Below are positions 26,662-39,932 of a stretch of 64,000 bases of DNA, piece by piece. This DNA is from Phytobacter ursingii (lineage in GTDB: Bacteria > Pseudomonadota > Gammaproteobacteria > Enterobacterales > Enterobacteriaceae). A program made the translations under genes and the position numbers. The notes under the pieces were generated by a model. That model ran no database searches, was not told where the DNA came from, and was given only the letters and a program-made list of their open reading frames with translations. Position 1 is the first letter of the stretch; each line of letters starts with the position of its first letter. Location: positions 310,001 through 374,000 of the forward strand of contig CABDWT010000002.1 of NCBI GenBank assembly GCA_901456055.1. Direction: 5' to 3'.

Positions 26662-28217
26662 GTACCGCCACAGCACCAGCGCAGTTGCAGGGCACTACGC
26701 TGCCAATGAACCAAAAGCTTTTCGCTTTTGCCACAATGTGCCTGGGAATGTTCATTGCGCTGCTGGATATTCAGATCGTCTCGGCATCTCTGCGTGATAT
26801 TGGCGGTGGCCTTTCTGCCGGCGATGATGAAACAGTCTGGGTGCAAACCAGCTACCTGATTGCGGAGATCATTATTATTCCGCTATCGGGATGGCTTGCA
26901 AGAGTGATGTCGACCCGCTGGCTTTTTGCCGCGTCAGCTGCGGGTTTTACGCTGATGAGCCTGCTGTGTGGATGGGCGTGGAATATCCAGAGCATGATTG
27001 CTTTTCGTGCGTTGCAGGGACTGGCCGGAGGCTCAATGATCCCGCTGGTATTCACGACTGCATTTGCGTTTTTTCAGGGTAAACAGCGCGTTATCGCCGC
27101 TGCCACGATCGGTGGTCTTGCTTCGCTGGCTCCCACCCTGGGCCCGACGGTAGGGGGATGGATCACCGAAAATTTTAGCTGGCACTGGTTGTTTTTTATC
27201 AATATTTTGCCAGGCATTTATATTGCGGTAACGGTACCTGTGCTGGTTAATATCGATGCGCCCAGCCCAGGGTTATTGCGCGGCGCGGACTACCTCAGCA
27301 TTGTGCTTTTAGCGGTATCGCTCGGCTGCCTGGAATATACCCTGGAGGAAGGACCGCGCTGGGGCTGGTTTGATGACAGTACGCTCGCCACAACGGGCTG
27401 GCTGGCGCTACTGTGCGGCGTGATGTTTGTCGTACGAACGCTACGTCATTCCCAGCCGGTCATGGACCTGCGGGCGCTTTCCGATCGTACATTCACCCTG
27501 GGCTGTTACTTTTCCTTTATGGCCGGGGTCGGGATCTTCTCTACTATCTATCTGACGCCACTCTTTTTGGGTATGGTTCGCGGTCTTAGCGCGCTGGATA
27601 TCGGCCTTGCTATCTTCTCCACCGGCTTGTTTCAGGTGCTTTCGATCCCGTTTTACTCCTGGCTTGCTAATAAAGTGGACTTACGCTGGCTGCTTATGAT
27701 CGGCCTGCTGGGATTTGCCTTCTCGATGTACAGCTTTATTCCGCTCACGCACGACTGGGGAGCGAAAGAACTGCTGTTGCCTCAGGCCTTTCGCGGGTTA
27801 GCGCAGCAATTTGCCGTCGCCCCAACGGTGACACTCACGCTTGGTAGTCTGCCTCCCGCACGTCTAAAACTAGCATCCGGGCTGTTCAATTTGATGCGTA
27901 ACCTGGGCGGTGCCATTGGTATTGCGCTGTGCGGTACCGTTATCAACGATCGCACAAACATTCATTACAGCCGCCTTGCCGATCATCTTAATGATACAAA
28001 CCTCAATTTAAGCGATTTTGTTCAGACTCGCGCCGCAGCATTAATGAATCAGGGGATGGATGCCGGTTCGGCAAAGACAGCAGCCCTGAAAAATCTGGCC
28101 GCATTAGCACTACGAGAAGCAAGGACGCAGGCATTTGCTGACGCGTTCTATTTGATCATGATTGGATTCTTAATTGCCGCTGCGCTGGTTCCTTTTATGA
28201 AGAAACCACAGGCATAG
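26658..28217 (+). CDS. DHA2-family 14-TM multidrug efflux transporter (EmrB-type)
   Basis: 519 aa, typical of the 14-helix drug:H+ antiporter DHA2 group. Visible motifs: ALLDIQIVSASLRDI in helix 1 (family D1 motif), the motif C-like GPTVGGWI in helix 5, and a long C-terminal soluble loop before the last helix. It should export a hydrophobic compound with the adaptor encoded just before it and an outer-membrane channel supplied elsewhere. It starts with an ATGA overlap and is followed after 23 bases by a ketoacyl-synthase gene. Confidence 0.93.
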   Translation: MSTATAPAQLQGTTLPMNQKLFAFATMCLGMFIALLDIQIVSASLRDIGGGLSAGDDETVWVQTSYLIAEIIIIPLSGWLARVMSTRWLFAASAAGFTLMSLLCGWAWNIQSMIAFRALQGLAGGSMIPLVFTTAFAFFQGKQRVIAAATIGGLASLAPTLGPTVGGWITENFSWHWLFFINILPGIYIAVTVPVLVNIDAPSPGLLRGADYLSIVLLAVSLGCLEYTLEEGPRWGWFDDSTLATTGWLALLCGVMFVVRTLRHSQPVMDLRALSDRTFTLGCYFSFMAGVGIFSTIYLTPLFLGMVRGLSALDIGLAIFSTGLFQVLSIPFYSWLANKVDLRWLLMIGLLGFAFSMYSFIPLTHDWGAKELLLPQAFRGLAQQFAVAPTVTLTLGSLPPARLKLASGLFNLMRNLGGAIGIALCGTVINDRTNIHYSRLADHLNDTNLNLSDFVQTRAAALMNQGMDAGSAKTAALKNLAALALREARTQAFADAFYLIMIGFLIAAALVPFMKKPQA

Positions 28218-28240
28218 GATAACTACATCAGGAGAGTTTT

Positions 28241-29524
28241 ATGAGCAGTCTACAAAGACGCATTGTCGTGACAGGGATGGGCATTGTCAGCCCACTGGGT
28301 TGCGGCGTCCAGCATGTCTGGCAATCACTACTGGCAGGAAAATCAGGTATCCGGTCGTTACCTGCATCGATTGTCGAAGATATTGCCTGTAAAGTGGCAG
28401 GGCAGGTTCCTGGAATGGAAGAAGATCCCCGGCACGGTTTTGATCCACTATCCGTCATTCCGGCAAAAGAGCGCAAGAAGATGGATCGCTTTATCGAATT
28501 TGCGCTGGTGGCAGCGCAGGAAGCACTTCATCAGGCAAACTGGTTCCCGCAACTGCAGGCATTAAAAGATCGTACCGCGACTATCATTGCGACAGGCATT
28601 GGTGGCTTTACTCAAATTGCCGAGGCAGTACAGACAACCGAACACCGTGGCCCACGCAAATTATCGCCTTTCACGATCCCTTCTTTTCTGGCAAACCTTG
28701 CGGCAGGCCATGTATCTATCGCACATGGTTTTCGCGGCCCCATTGGTGCGCCGGTGACCGCCTGTGCTGCCGGAGCGCAGGCTATCGGGGATGCGGCAAG
28801 GTTAATCCGGGCTGGTGAAGCAGACATTGCACTGTGTGGGGGCAGCGAAGCTGCAATCCATCGCGTTAGTCTGGCTGGTTTTGCCGCAGCCAGGGCGCTT
28901 TCGAGTGGATTTAATGATAATCCAGCCGAGGCATCGCGACCGTTTGATCAGGACAGGGACGGTTTCGTGATGGGAGAAGGCGCTGGTCTTCTGGTGATTG
29001 AATCGCTCGAACATGCGCAGGCTCGTGGAGCGACGCCGCTGGCGGAGCTGGTAGGCTATGGCACCAGTGCAGACGCCTACCACCTTACAGCCGGCCCGGA
29101 AGATGGTAATGGCGCACGACGTGCAATGGAGGCCGCATTACAGCAGGCGAGTATCTCGCCAGATCAGGTGCAACATATTAATGCGCATGCAACATCAACT
29201 CAGGTTGGAGATAAAGGCGAGCTGGCGGCAATACGCGGGCTATTTGCTGAACATCCGGTTGCCATAACATCAACAAAATCTGCCACCGGACATTTACTGG
29301 GAGCAGCAGGCGGGATTGAAGCGATCTTCACCATCCTGGCGTTGCGCGATCAAATCGTACCACCTACCCTGAACCTGCATAATCCTGATAGTGCTGCTGC
29401 GGGCATGCACCTTGTACCGCTAATTGCACAGCCGCTAAAAATGGAATATGCGCTTTCAAACGGGTTTGGTTTTGGTGGTGTGAATGCCAGTCTACTGTTA
29501 AAACGCTGGCGAGACTCACAGTAA
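28241..29524 (+). CDS. FabF-type 3-oxoacyl-ACP synthase (KAS II), accessory copy
   Basis: 427 aa thiolase-fold condensing enzyme. The active-site triad is intact: Cys175 in VTACAAG, His316 in NAHATST and His351 in ATGHLLGAAG, with Lys346. N-terminal RRIVVTGMGIVSPLG and C-terminal NGFGFGGVNAS are canonical. It would extend acyl chains on acyl carrier protein. It is the last gene of the HxlR/EmrA/DHA2 operon, has its own ribosome site (AGGAGAG), and no acyl carrier protein or other fab gene is beside it. The housekeeping fabF normally lies with acpP elsewhere, so this is probably an extra copy. A weak hairpin with a short T run follows at about 29533-29553. Confidence 0.92.
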   Translation: MSSLQRRIVVTGMGIVSPLGCGVQHVWQSLLAGKSGIRSLPASIVEDIACKVAGQVPGMEEDPRHGFDPLSVIPAKERKKMDRFIEFALVAAQEALHQANWFPQLQALKDRTATIIATGIGGFTQIAEAVQTTEHRGPRKLSPFTIPSFLANLAAGHVSIAHGFRGPIGAPVTACAAGAQAIGDAARLIRAGEADIALCGGSEAAIHRVSLAGFAAARALSSGFNDNPAEASRPFDQDRDGFVMGEGAGLLVIESLEHAQARGATPLAELVGYGTSADAYHLTAGPEDGNGARRAMEAALQQASISPDQVQHINAHATSTQVGDKGELAAIRGLFAEHPVAITSTKSATGHLLGAAGGIEAIFTILALRDQIVPPTLNLHNPDSAAAGMHLVPLIAQPLKMEYALSNGFGFGGVNASLLLKRWRDSQ

Positions 29525-29584
29525 TAATGAAATTAAGGGCCTTGCGCCTTTTTCATCAGCTTTGCCAATAAACAGAAGACGAAA

Positions 29585-30290
29585 TAAATATCCTCCGGCA
29601 TAGCCGGAGGTTTTTCGGATGCGCCTATAAGGCTCTGTTACCAGCCGCGCCCTAACAGGCGCATACGATCTGACATTTGCATCAAACTTCGTTACTTACG
29701 GCCCGTAAACGGGCTACCCGGATAAGGGATCGACAACTGCTCGCCCATTTTATCCTCTTCAAGCTGGTGCTTTATGTATTCTTGTATCTTCGCCGTGTTC
29801 TTCCCTACCGTATCTACGTAGTATCCCCGGCACCAGAACTCCCTGTTCCTGTATTTGAATTTCAGATCGCCAAACTGCTCATAAAGCATCAGACTGCTTT
29901 TCCCTTTCAGATATCCCATAAAGCCGGATACGCTCATTTTGGGCGGGATTTCCACAAGCATATGGATATGATCTGCGCAGCATTCAGCTTCCAGGATCCG
30001 TACATTTTTCCACTCACACAGCTTTCTTAAAATGCTCCCTATCGCAAGACGTTTCTCTCCATAGAACGCTTGTCTTCGGTATTTTGGCGCAAAAACTATG
30101 TGATATTTACAGTTCCATTGGGTGTGCGCTAAGCTCTTTTCGTCCCCCATTGGGACCCCCTTTTGATTTCTTGTTGAACTTTTGCAGTTGCCAGACCGCA
30201 AGGTGTTTTAACAAATCAAAAGGGGTTTTAATAACTGGCTTAAAGCTGAAAGCTTTCCGGAACCCCCAGCCTAGCTGGGGGTTTTCTATA
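29585..30290 (-). mobile_element. IS200-type insertion sequence
   Basis: About 700 bases, the size of IS200. It contains a single tnpA. Hairpins mark both ends: CCTCCGGC/GCCGGAGG at 29592-29610 and AACCCCCAGC/GCTGGGGGTT at 30261-30283. The upstream leader of tnpA also folds: an inverted repeat around 30165-30225, and GTCCC/GGGAC across the start codon, as known for IS200, which is poorly expressed. As usual for the family there are no terminal inverted repeats or target duplications, so the exact ends here are estimates. It lies about 4-10 bases from the rRNA-operon terminator. Confidence 0.85.
29692..30150 (-). CDS. tnpA: IS200-family HUH transposase TnpA
   Basis: 152 aa Y1 transposase that moves single-stranded DNA. 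The HUH motif is HIHMLVEI and the nucleophile region is YYVDTVGKN. Start 30150 (MGDEKSLAHTQW) is the standard family start; the frame continues 17 codons upstream into the structured leader. No disruption is seen, so the gene looks complete. No tnpB accompanies it. Confidence 0.95.
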   Translation of the reverse strand: MGDEKSLAHTQWNCKYHIVFAPKYRRQAFYGEKRLAIGSILRKLCEWKNVRILEAECCADHIHMLVEIPPKMSVSGFMGYLKGKSSLMLYEQFGDLKFKYRNREFWCRGYYVDTVGKNTAKIQEYIKHQLEEDKMGEQLSIPYPGSPFTGRK

Positions 30291-30293
30291 GAC

Positions 30294-30325
30294 AAAAAAA
30301 CCGCATCTCAAGCGAGATGCGGTTC
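30294..30325 (-). terminator. rRNA operon terminator
   Basis: A ten-base-pair stem ACCGCATCTC/GAGATGCGGT followed by a run of U, 9 bases after the distal tRNA-Asp. It ends the rRNA transcript. Confidence 0.92.
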
Positions 30326-30333
30326 TTAATGAG

Positions 30334-30410
30334 TGGCGGAACGGACGGGACTCGAACCCGCGACCCCCTGCGTGACAGGCAGGTATTCTAACCGACTGAA
30401 CTACCGCTCC
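30334..30410 (-). tRNA. aspU: tRNA-Asp (GTC), distal gene of the rRNA operon (aspU position)
   Basis: Same 77 bases as the tRNA at 17709-17785, on the same strand. It follows 5S rRNA and precedes the operon terminator, as in E. coli rrnH. Confidence 0.98.
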
Positions 30411-30463
30411 ACCGAATACTTCTTTCATCACCGGATTTATGCACCGGCTTACTGCTTAATTTG

Positions 30464-30583
30464 ATGCCTGGCAGTTCCCTACTCTCACATGGGGAGACCC
30501 CACACTACCATCGGCGCTACGGCGTTTCACTTCTGAGTTCGGCATGGGGTCAGGTGGGACCACCGCGCTAAAGCCGCCAGGCA
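30464..30583 (-). rRNA. rrf: 5S ribosomal RNA
   Basis: 120 bases, starting TGCCTGGCGGC and ending GCCAGGCAT in the transcript sense, complementary ends as expected. The internal segment GGCTTTAGCGCG differs from the E. coli GGCCGTAGCGCG as I recall it. Confidence 0.98.
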
Positions 30584-30778
30584 AATTCTTTGTGCTCTGT
30601 CCTGTGTCTTTTGTGCTGATACTGCGTTGGCTGCTCTCGTAAAGTCAGTCACATACCTCAGTATGCTCCTTCCTTTCCTTCGCTGGCCGCCTTGTCTCAG
30701 CGCAAAATCCTTCGGACTCTGAATCTAAGCTGAATATTGTTCGTCTTCTCAATTCCGCCAAAACATCTTCGGCGTTGT

Positions 30779-33680
<2,902 letters not shown>

Positions 33681-33886
33681 TCACAACCCGAAGATGTTTC
33701 TTTCGATTCATCCTCGCGCTGTAAAAATTTGAGAGACTCGAACACACCGTCATCTGTTCTTATTACGGAGAACAGACACTGTGTGTCGTTTCAATTTTCA
33801 GCTTGATCCAGATTTTTAAAGAGCAAAACTTCGCAGTGCACCTTTTCAGGTTCACTCTGAAGTTTTCTTGTGTTCGCAGTAAATGA
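33681..33886 (-). other. 16S-23S spacer part with 23S-leader boxA
   Basis: The transcribed spacer before 23S contains TGCTCTTTA (33817-33825), a boxA antitermination element, as in other enterobacterial rRNA operons. The rest pairs with the region after 23S to form the RNase III stem. Confidence 0.7.
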
Positions 33887-33962
33887 TGGTGGAGCTATGC
33901 GGGATCGAACCGCAGACCTCCTGCGTGCAAAGCAGGCGCTCTCCCAGCTGAGCTATAGCCCC
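33887..33962 (-). tRNA. alaV: tRNA-Ala (TGC) in the rRNA spacer
   Basis: 76 bases with CCA end and anticodon TGC in CTTTGCACG. It lies between tRNA-Ile and 23S, as in E. coli rrnA, rrnD and rrnH. Confidence 0.98.
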
Positions 33963-34068
33963 ATCGTGGTCAAATCTCGTTAACCGTAATTTTCCTGAGA
34001 CAAGGCGTGGAATGGCGAAGCATACACCGGTATGCGAGTCATTTCACAACGCAGTATTCAGGGAAATT

Positions 34069-34145
<77 letters not shown>

Positions 34146-34215
34146 GCAGAGATTTTTTACTGCTGTATTTCATCAGACAATCTGTGTGAGCACTGCAAAG
34201 GCAGGTTCTTTAAGG

Positions 34216-35757
<1,542 letters not shown>

Positions 35758-35890
35758 AAAAGTTTGATGCTCTTAGAATTAAACTTCGTAATGAATTACG
35801 TGTTCACTCCAGAGACTTGGTATTCATTTATCGTCCGAGGACGTTAAGAATCCATGTCACTTTGAGTGCCCACACAGATTGTCTGATAAA

Positions 35891-35931
35891 TTGTTAAAGA
35901 GCAGTGCAACGCGGCTTTCGCTCACCGTTGC
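35891..35931 (-). promoter_or_regulatory. rRNA leader boxB and boxA antitermination sites
   Basis: In the transcript, a boxB hairpin (GCAACG/CGTTGC, 35906-35931) is followed by boxA TGCTCTTTAACAA (35891-35903). These recruit the Nus/SuhB antitermination complex on rRNA operons. Confidence 0.85.
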
Positions 35932-35941
35932 GAGGTGGCGT

Positions 35942-35969
35942 ATATTACGCTTTCCTCTTTCAGAGTCAA
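35942..35969 (-). promoter_or_regulatory. rRNA promoter P2
   Basis: -35 TTGACT (35964-35969) and -10 TAATAT (35942-35947), 16 bases apart, in the usual P2 position after P1. Confidence 0.9.
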
Positions 35970-36051
35970 CCCGTTATTTCAGGATTTTTCTCTTCAACCG
36001 AACCGGCTGTTTGCGTGAAGTGATTCACATCTGCCGTGTCGATGGAGGCGC

Positions 36052-36105
36052 ATTATAGGCAGCCCGAGATGAATGACAAGCGAAAAAATGCATTTTTATT
36101 TCAAC
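36052..36105 (-). promoter_or_regulatory. rRNA promoter P1 with UP element
   Basis: -35 TTGTCA (36074-36079) and -10 TATAAT (36052-36057) with a 16-base spacer and a GCGCC discriminator after the -10. An A/T-rich UP element lies upstream at about 36080-36105. The GC-rich discriminator is the hallmark of ppGpp/DksA control. Confidence 0.92.
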
Positions 36106-36128
36106 CGCTCATCTTTTCATCATAACGG

Positions 36129-36695
36129 TTATTTTTGTTGCTTTTTGATAGCCGCAGGCAGGTCCGCAAGACTATTAATCACCCAATCTGCCGCATTTTC
36201 CGCCTCTGGCGTGACGGGCTTCCCGGTACGTACCAGCACTTTCGTTCCCACATCCGCAGCGGCAGCGGCCTGCATATCTTCGAGTTTGTCACCCACCATA
36301 TAAGAAGCAGACATATCAATGTGCAGATAATCTCGAGCAGAAATGAGCATGCCCGGATGGGGTTTGCGGCAGTCGCACACCTGGCGGAACTCTTCTACTG
36401 TTCCCTGAGGATGGTGCGGACAATAATAGATACCATCCAGATCGACATCACGATCGGCCAGCGACCAGTCCATCCATTCGGTGAGCGTTTCAAATTGCGC
36501 TTCGGTGAATTTACCGCGTGCGATACCGGACTGGTTGGTCACCACCACCAGCGCGAAGCCCATAGCTTTAAGTTCGCGCATGGCGTCAATGACACCCTCT
36601 ATAAATTCGAAATTATCAATTTCGTGCACATAGCCGTGGTCGACATTAATCGTGCCATCACGGTCAAGGAAAATTGCGGGTACTGATTTTGCCAC
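36129..36695 (-). CDS. gmhB: D-glycero-beta-D-manno-heptose-1,7-bisphosphate 7-phosphatase
   Basis: 188 aa HAD-superfamily phosphatase of the ADP-heptose pathway for lipopolysaccharide core. Motif I is FLDRDGTIN (Asp nucleophile), then [11 protein letters not shown] and the zinc-binding Cys/His loop YYCPHHP with [10 protein letters not shown]. The GTG start at 36695 is chosen because AGGAG lies 7 bases upstream and the product begins MAKSVPAIF as in E. coli; the ATG at 36743 would add 16 unrelated residues. The C-terminus is three residues shorter than E. coli. Divergent from metNIQ and just upstream of the rRNA operon. Confidence 0.96.
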   Translation of the reverse strand: MAKSVPAIFLDRDGTINVDHGYVHEIDNFEFIEGVIDAMRELKAMGFALVVVTNQSGIARGKFTEAQFETLTEWMDWSLADRDVDLDGIYYCPHHPQGTVEEFRQVCDCRKPHPGMLISARDYLHIDMSASYMVGDKLEDMQAAAAADVGTKVLVRTGKPVTPEAENAADWVINSLADLPAAIKKQQK

Positions 36696-36776
36696 CGGGT
36701 TGCTCCTGAAAAAGGCATGTGCGCGTAGTATCTCATGTTTCACCGCACAGGAAAGTGCTCATCGAGCAGGGTTCGA

Positions 36777-36807
36777 TTGATTTAGACGTCTGGATGCCTT
36801 AACATCC
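36777..36807 (+). promoter_or_regulatory. metN promoter with MetJ operator (met boxes)
   Basis: -35 TTGATT (36777-36782), 17-base spacer, -10 TAACAT (36800-36805). The spacer holds tandem met boxes AGACGTCT (36784-36791) and GGATGCCT (36792-36799), with TAACATCC as a weaker third. MetJ with S-adenosylmethionine would occlude the promoter. Confidence 0.88.
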
Positions 36808-36883
36808 GCCTTGTTTACGGTCATCACCCGTAACAGGCAGAACAAAATGCCACGGCTAACTCTCATATGATAAAAATAATCTG

Positions 36884-37915
36884 ATGATTAAACTTTCCAA
36901 TATAACCAAAGTGTTCCAGCAGGGAACGCGCACCATACAGGCGCTGAACAATGTCAGCCTGCATGTACCTGCCGGGCAAATTTATGGCGTCATCGGAGCC
37001 TCTGGCGCCGGTAAAAGTACGCTAATTCGCTGCGTTAACCTGCTTGAGCGCCCGTCCCAGGGAAGCGTCCAGGTTGACGGCCAGGAGCTGACCACCCTTT
37101 CAGAAGCACAACTGACTAAAGCCCGCCGTCAGATTGGCATGATCTTCCAGCACTTTAATTTACTCTCTTCCCGCACCGTGTTTGGTAACGTCGCGTTGCC
37201 GCTTGAACTGGATAACACGCCGCGCGAAGAGATTAACCGTCGCGTCAAAGAGTTGTTGGACCTGGTTGGGCTGGGCGACAAACACGACAGCTATCCGGCG
37301 AACCTGTCCGGTGGTCAAAAGCAGCGTGTAGCCATTGCCCGCGCACTGGCGAGCAACCCGAAAGTGTTGCTGTGTGATGAAGCCACCAGCGCGCTGGATC
37401 CGGCAACGACTCGTTCCATTCTGGAATTGTTGAAAGACATTAACCGTCGACTGGGCCTGACGATCCTGCTCATTACCCATGAAATGGACGTTGTAAAGCG
37501 CATTTGCGACTGCGTTGCCGTTATCAGTAACGGTGAGCTAATAGAGCAGGACACGGTAAGTGAAGTGTTCTCTCATCCCAAAACGCCGTTGGCACAGCAA
37601 TTTATTCAGTCAACGTTGCACCTGGATATCCCTGAGGATTATCTGCAGCGCCTGAAAGAGCAGCCGCTGGCCGGCAGCGTGCCGATGTTACGCATGGAGT
37701 TCACTGGTCAATCGGTTGATGCCCCACTGCTTTCTGAGACTGCACGCCGCTATAACGTGAATAACAATATTATCAGCGCGCAGATGGATTACGCCGGCGG
37801 CGTGAAATTCGGCATTATGCTGACAGAAATGCACGGCGAGCCGCAGGATACGCAAGCCGCTATTGCCTGGCTTAAGGAACACCATGTGAAAGTAGAGGTG
37901 CTGGGTTATGTCTGA
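36884..37915 (+). CDS. metN: Methionine ABC importer ATP-binding protein MetN
   Basis: 343 aa. Walker [10 protein letters not shown] at 38-46, signature NLSGGQKQR near 140, Walker B VLLCDEAT. The C-terminal ACT-like (C2/NIL) domain gives methionine trans-inhibition. It powers uptake of D- and L-methionine through MetI. First gene of metNIQ; it overlaps metI by 8 bases. MetJ boxes lie 77 bases upstream. Confidence 0.98.
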   Translation: MIKLSNITKVFQQGTRTIQALNNVSLHVPAGQIYGVIGASGAGKSTLIRCVNLLERPSQGSVQVDGQELTTLSEAQLTKARRQIGMIFQHFNLLSSRTVFGNVALPLELDNTPREEINRRVKELLDLVGLGDKHDSYPANLSGGQKQRVAIARALASNPKVLLCDEATSALDPATTRSILELLKDINRRLGLTILLITHEMDVVKRICDCVAVISNGELIEQDTVSEVFSHPKTPLAQQFIQSTLHLDIPEDYLQRLKEQPLAGSVPMLRMEFTGQSVDAPLLSETARRYNVNNNIISAQMDYAGGVKFGIMLTEMHGEPQDTQAAIAWLKEHHVKVEVLGYV

Positions 37916-38561
37916 GGCAATGATGTGGTTACTGGCACGCGGCGTCTGGGAAACGCTGGCGATGACCTTCGTATCTGGTTTCTTCGGTTTTGTACTGGGT
38001 CTTCCGGTTGGCGTGCTGCTGTACGTCTCACGCCCGGGGCAAATATCTGAGAACGCAAAACTGTACCGTACCATTTCGGCGCTGGTGAATATTTTCCGTT
38101 CGATCCCGTTCATCATTTTACTGGTCTGGATGATCCCGTTCACCCGCATCATTGTGGGAACCTCTATCGGCCTGCAGGCAGCGATTGTGCCACTGACTGT
38201 CGGTGCAGCACCTTTTATTGCCCGTATGGTGGAAAACGCCTTGCTGGAAATTCCGACTGGCCTGATTGAAGCCTCCCGCGCAATGGGCGCAACCCCGATG
38301 CAGATCATCCGTAAGGTGCTGCTGCCGGAAGCGCTGCCGGGTCTGGTCAATGCGGCAACGATTACCCTGATTACCCTGGTGGGTTATTCCGCGATGGGGG
38401 GTGCCGTGGGCGCTGGCGGTCTGGGACAGATTGGCTACCAGTACGGCTACATTGGTTATAACGCCGTTGTGATGAATACCGTCCTGGCGCTGCTGGTGAT
38501 TCTGGTTTACTTAATTCAGTTTGCAGGCGATCGTATCGTTCGCTCTGTTACGCATAAATAA
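37908..38561 (+). CDS. metI: Methionine ABC importer permease MetI
   Basis: 217 aa with five hydrophobic helices and the EAA-type cytoplasmic loop ([25 protein letters not shown] region) that contacts MetN. It starts 8 bases inside metN. The length equals E. coli MetI. Confidence 0.98.
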   Translation: MSEAMMWLLARGVWETLAMTFVSGFFGFVLGLPVGVLLYVSRPGQISENAKLYRTISALVNIFRSIPFIILLVWMIPFTRIIVGTSIGLQAAIVPLTVGAAPFIARMVENALLEIPTGLIEASRAMGATPMQIIRKVLLPEALPGLVNAATITLITLVGYSAMGGAVGAGGLGQIGYQYGYIGYNAVVMNTVLALLVILVYLIQFAGDRIVRSVTHK

Positions 38562-38604
38562 CGTTGCTCACAACACAACGACTCTGAAAGAAAGGAAAAA
38601 ACAC

Positions 38605-39420
38605 ATGGCTTTTAAATTCAAGACCTTTGCGGCAGTGGGTGCCCTGATTGGTTCTCTGGCTCTGGTAGGTTGTGGTCAGGACGAAAAGAATCCGAACCAC
38701 ATTAAAGTCGGTGTCATCGTCGGTGCTGAACAGCAGGTTGCCGAGGTTGCCCAGAAAGTCGCGAAAGAGAAATACGGTCTGGACGTTGAGCTGGTAACCT
38801 TTAATGACTACGTTCTGCCGAACGAAGCGCTGAGTAAAGGTGACATTGACGCCAATGCCTTCCAGCACAAACCGTACCTGGATCAGCAGATCAAAGATCG
38901 TGGCTATAAACTGGTTGCTGTTGGCAATACCTTTGTTTACCCGATCGCAGGCTACTCCAAAAAAATCAAATCTATTGATGAATTGCAGGACGGTGCTCAG
39001 GTCGCTGTACCAAACGATCCGACTAACCTCGGACGTTCCCTGCTGCTGTTGCAGAAACAAGGTCTGATCAAACTGAAAGACGGCGTTGGCCTGCTGCCGA
39101 CCGCTCTGGATATTACAGAGAACCCGAAAAACCTGAAAATTGTTGAGCTGGAAGCCCCGCAATTGCCGCGCTCTCTGGACGATGCGCAAATCGCACTGGC
39201 CGTTATTAACACCACCTACGCCAGTCAGATCAATCTGACGCCAGCAAAAGATGGTATCTTTGTCGAAGATAAAGACTCTCCGTACGTGAACCTGATCGTT
39301 ACCCGCGAAGACAACAAAGACGCAGAAAACGTGAAGAAATTCGTTCAGGCTTATCAGTCTGACGAAGTCTACGAAGCAGCGAACAAAGTCTTCAATGGTG
39401 GCGCGGTGAAAGGCTGGTAA
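38605..39420 (+). CDS. metQ: Methionine-binding lipoprotein MetQ
   Basis: 271 aa NlpA-family substrate-binding protein. The lipobox LALVGC places the lipidated Cys at 23. It presents methionine to MetNI in the periplasm. Start 38605 (MAFKFKTF) follows AAAGGA; the open frame extends 28 codons into metI but these are not used. A hairpin terminator follows. Confidence 0.98.
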   Translation: MAFKFKTFAAVGALIGSLALVGCGQDEKNPNHIKVGVIVGAEQQVAEVAQKVAKEKYGLDVELVTFNDYVLPNEALSKGDIDANAFQHKPYLDQQIKDRGYKLVAVGNTFVYPIAGYSKKIKSIDELQDGAQVAVPNDPTNLGRSLLLLQKQGLIKLKDGVGLLPTALDITENPKNLKIVELEAPQLPRSLDDAQIALAVINTTYASQINLTPAKDGIFVEDKDSPYVNLIVTREDNKDAENVKKFVQAYQSDEVYEAANKVFNGGAVKGW

Positions 39421-39446
39421 TCCTGCCCGTCAGCAATATCCTTCAG

Positions 39447-39468
39447 GACGGGCGCTTGCCCGTCTTGT
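39447..39468 (+). terminator. Terminator of metNIQ
   Basis: A seven-base-pair stem GACGGGC/GCCCGTC with loop GCTT, followed by TTGTCATTT; the T run is short. Confidence 0.7.
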
Positions 39469-39527
39469 CATTTGTGCAAGCTCCTGATTCAATAAGCGGC
39501 GTTAAGATCATTTTTTGAGGATATATT

Positions 39528-39932
39528 ATGCGTGCTTTACCGATCTGTTTTTTAGCACTCATGCTGAGCGGCTGTTCAATGCTAAGCAGATCTCCTGTCG
39601 AACCTGTTCAAAGCACAGCAACCCCGCCTAAAACAGAACCCGCAAAACCGAAGCCGCCGCGTCTGACGCCGGTTCGAATCATTACCAATGCTGAAGATTT
39701 GGTGGGTAAACCGTTCCGTGATTTAGGTGAAGTTACCGGCGATTCTTGCCAGGCAACCAATCAGGATTCGCCGCCGAACATCCCGACCGCCCGTAAACGC
39801 ATGCAAATCAACGCATCAAAAATGAAAGCGAATGCGGTTCTGCTCCACAGTTGTGAAATCACCAGCGGCACGCCGGGTTGCTACCGTCAGGCTGTGTGCG
39901 TAGGTTCAGCACTGAACGTAACGGCGAAATGA
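39528..39932 (+). CDS. rcsF: RcsF outer-membrane lipoprotein, Rcs stress sensor
   Basis: 134 aa. The lipobox MLSGC places Cys16. A Pro-rich linker (about 22-47) leads to the folded domain, which has the four Cys that form two disulfides in the known structure (in GDSCQ, HSCEIT, PGCYR, AVCVG). It threads through BamA/OMP complexes and signals envelope damage to IgaA; bamA is also in this window. The stop overlaps trmO (ATGA). Confidence 0.97.
   Translation: MRALPICFLALMLSGCSMLSRSPVEPVQSTATPPKTEPAKPKPPRLTPVRIITNAEDLVGKPFRDLGEVTGDSCQATNQDSPPNIPTARKRMQINASKMKANAVLLHSCEITSGTPGCYRQAVCVGSALNVTAK

Noticed and set aside
29592-29615. Hairpin with T5 as the terminator of the efflux/KAS operon
   Set aside because: It lies where the right-end hairpin of IS200 is expected and gives an element of the correct size, so I assign it to the IS, although it could also stop transcripts.
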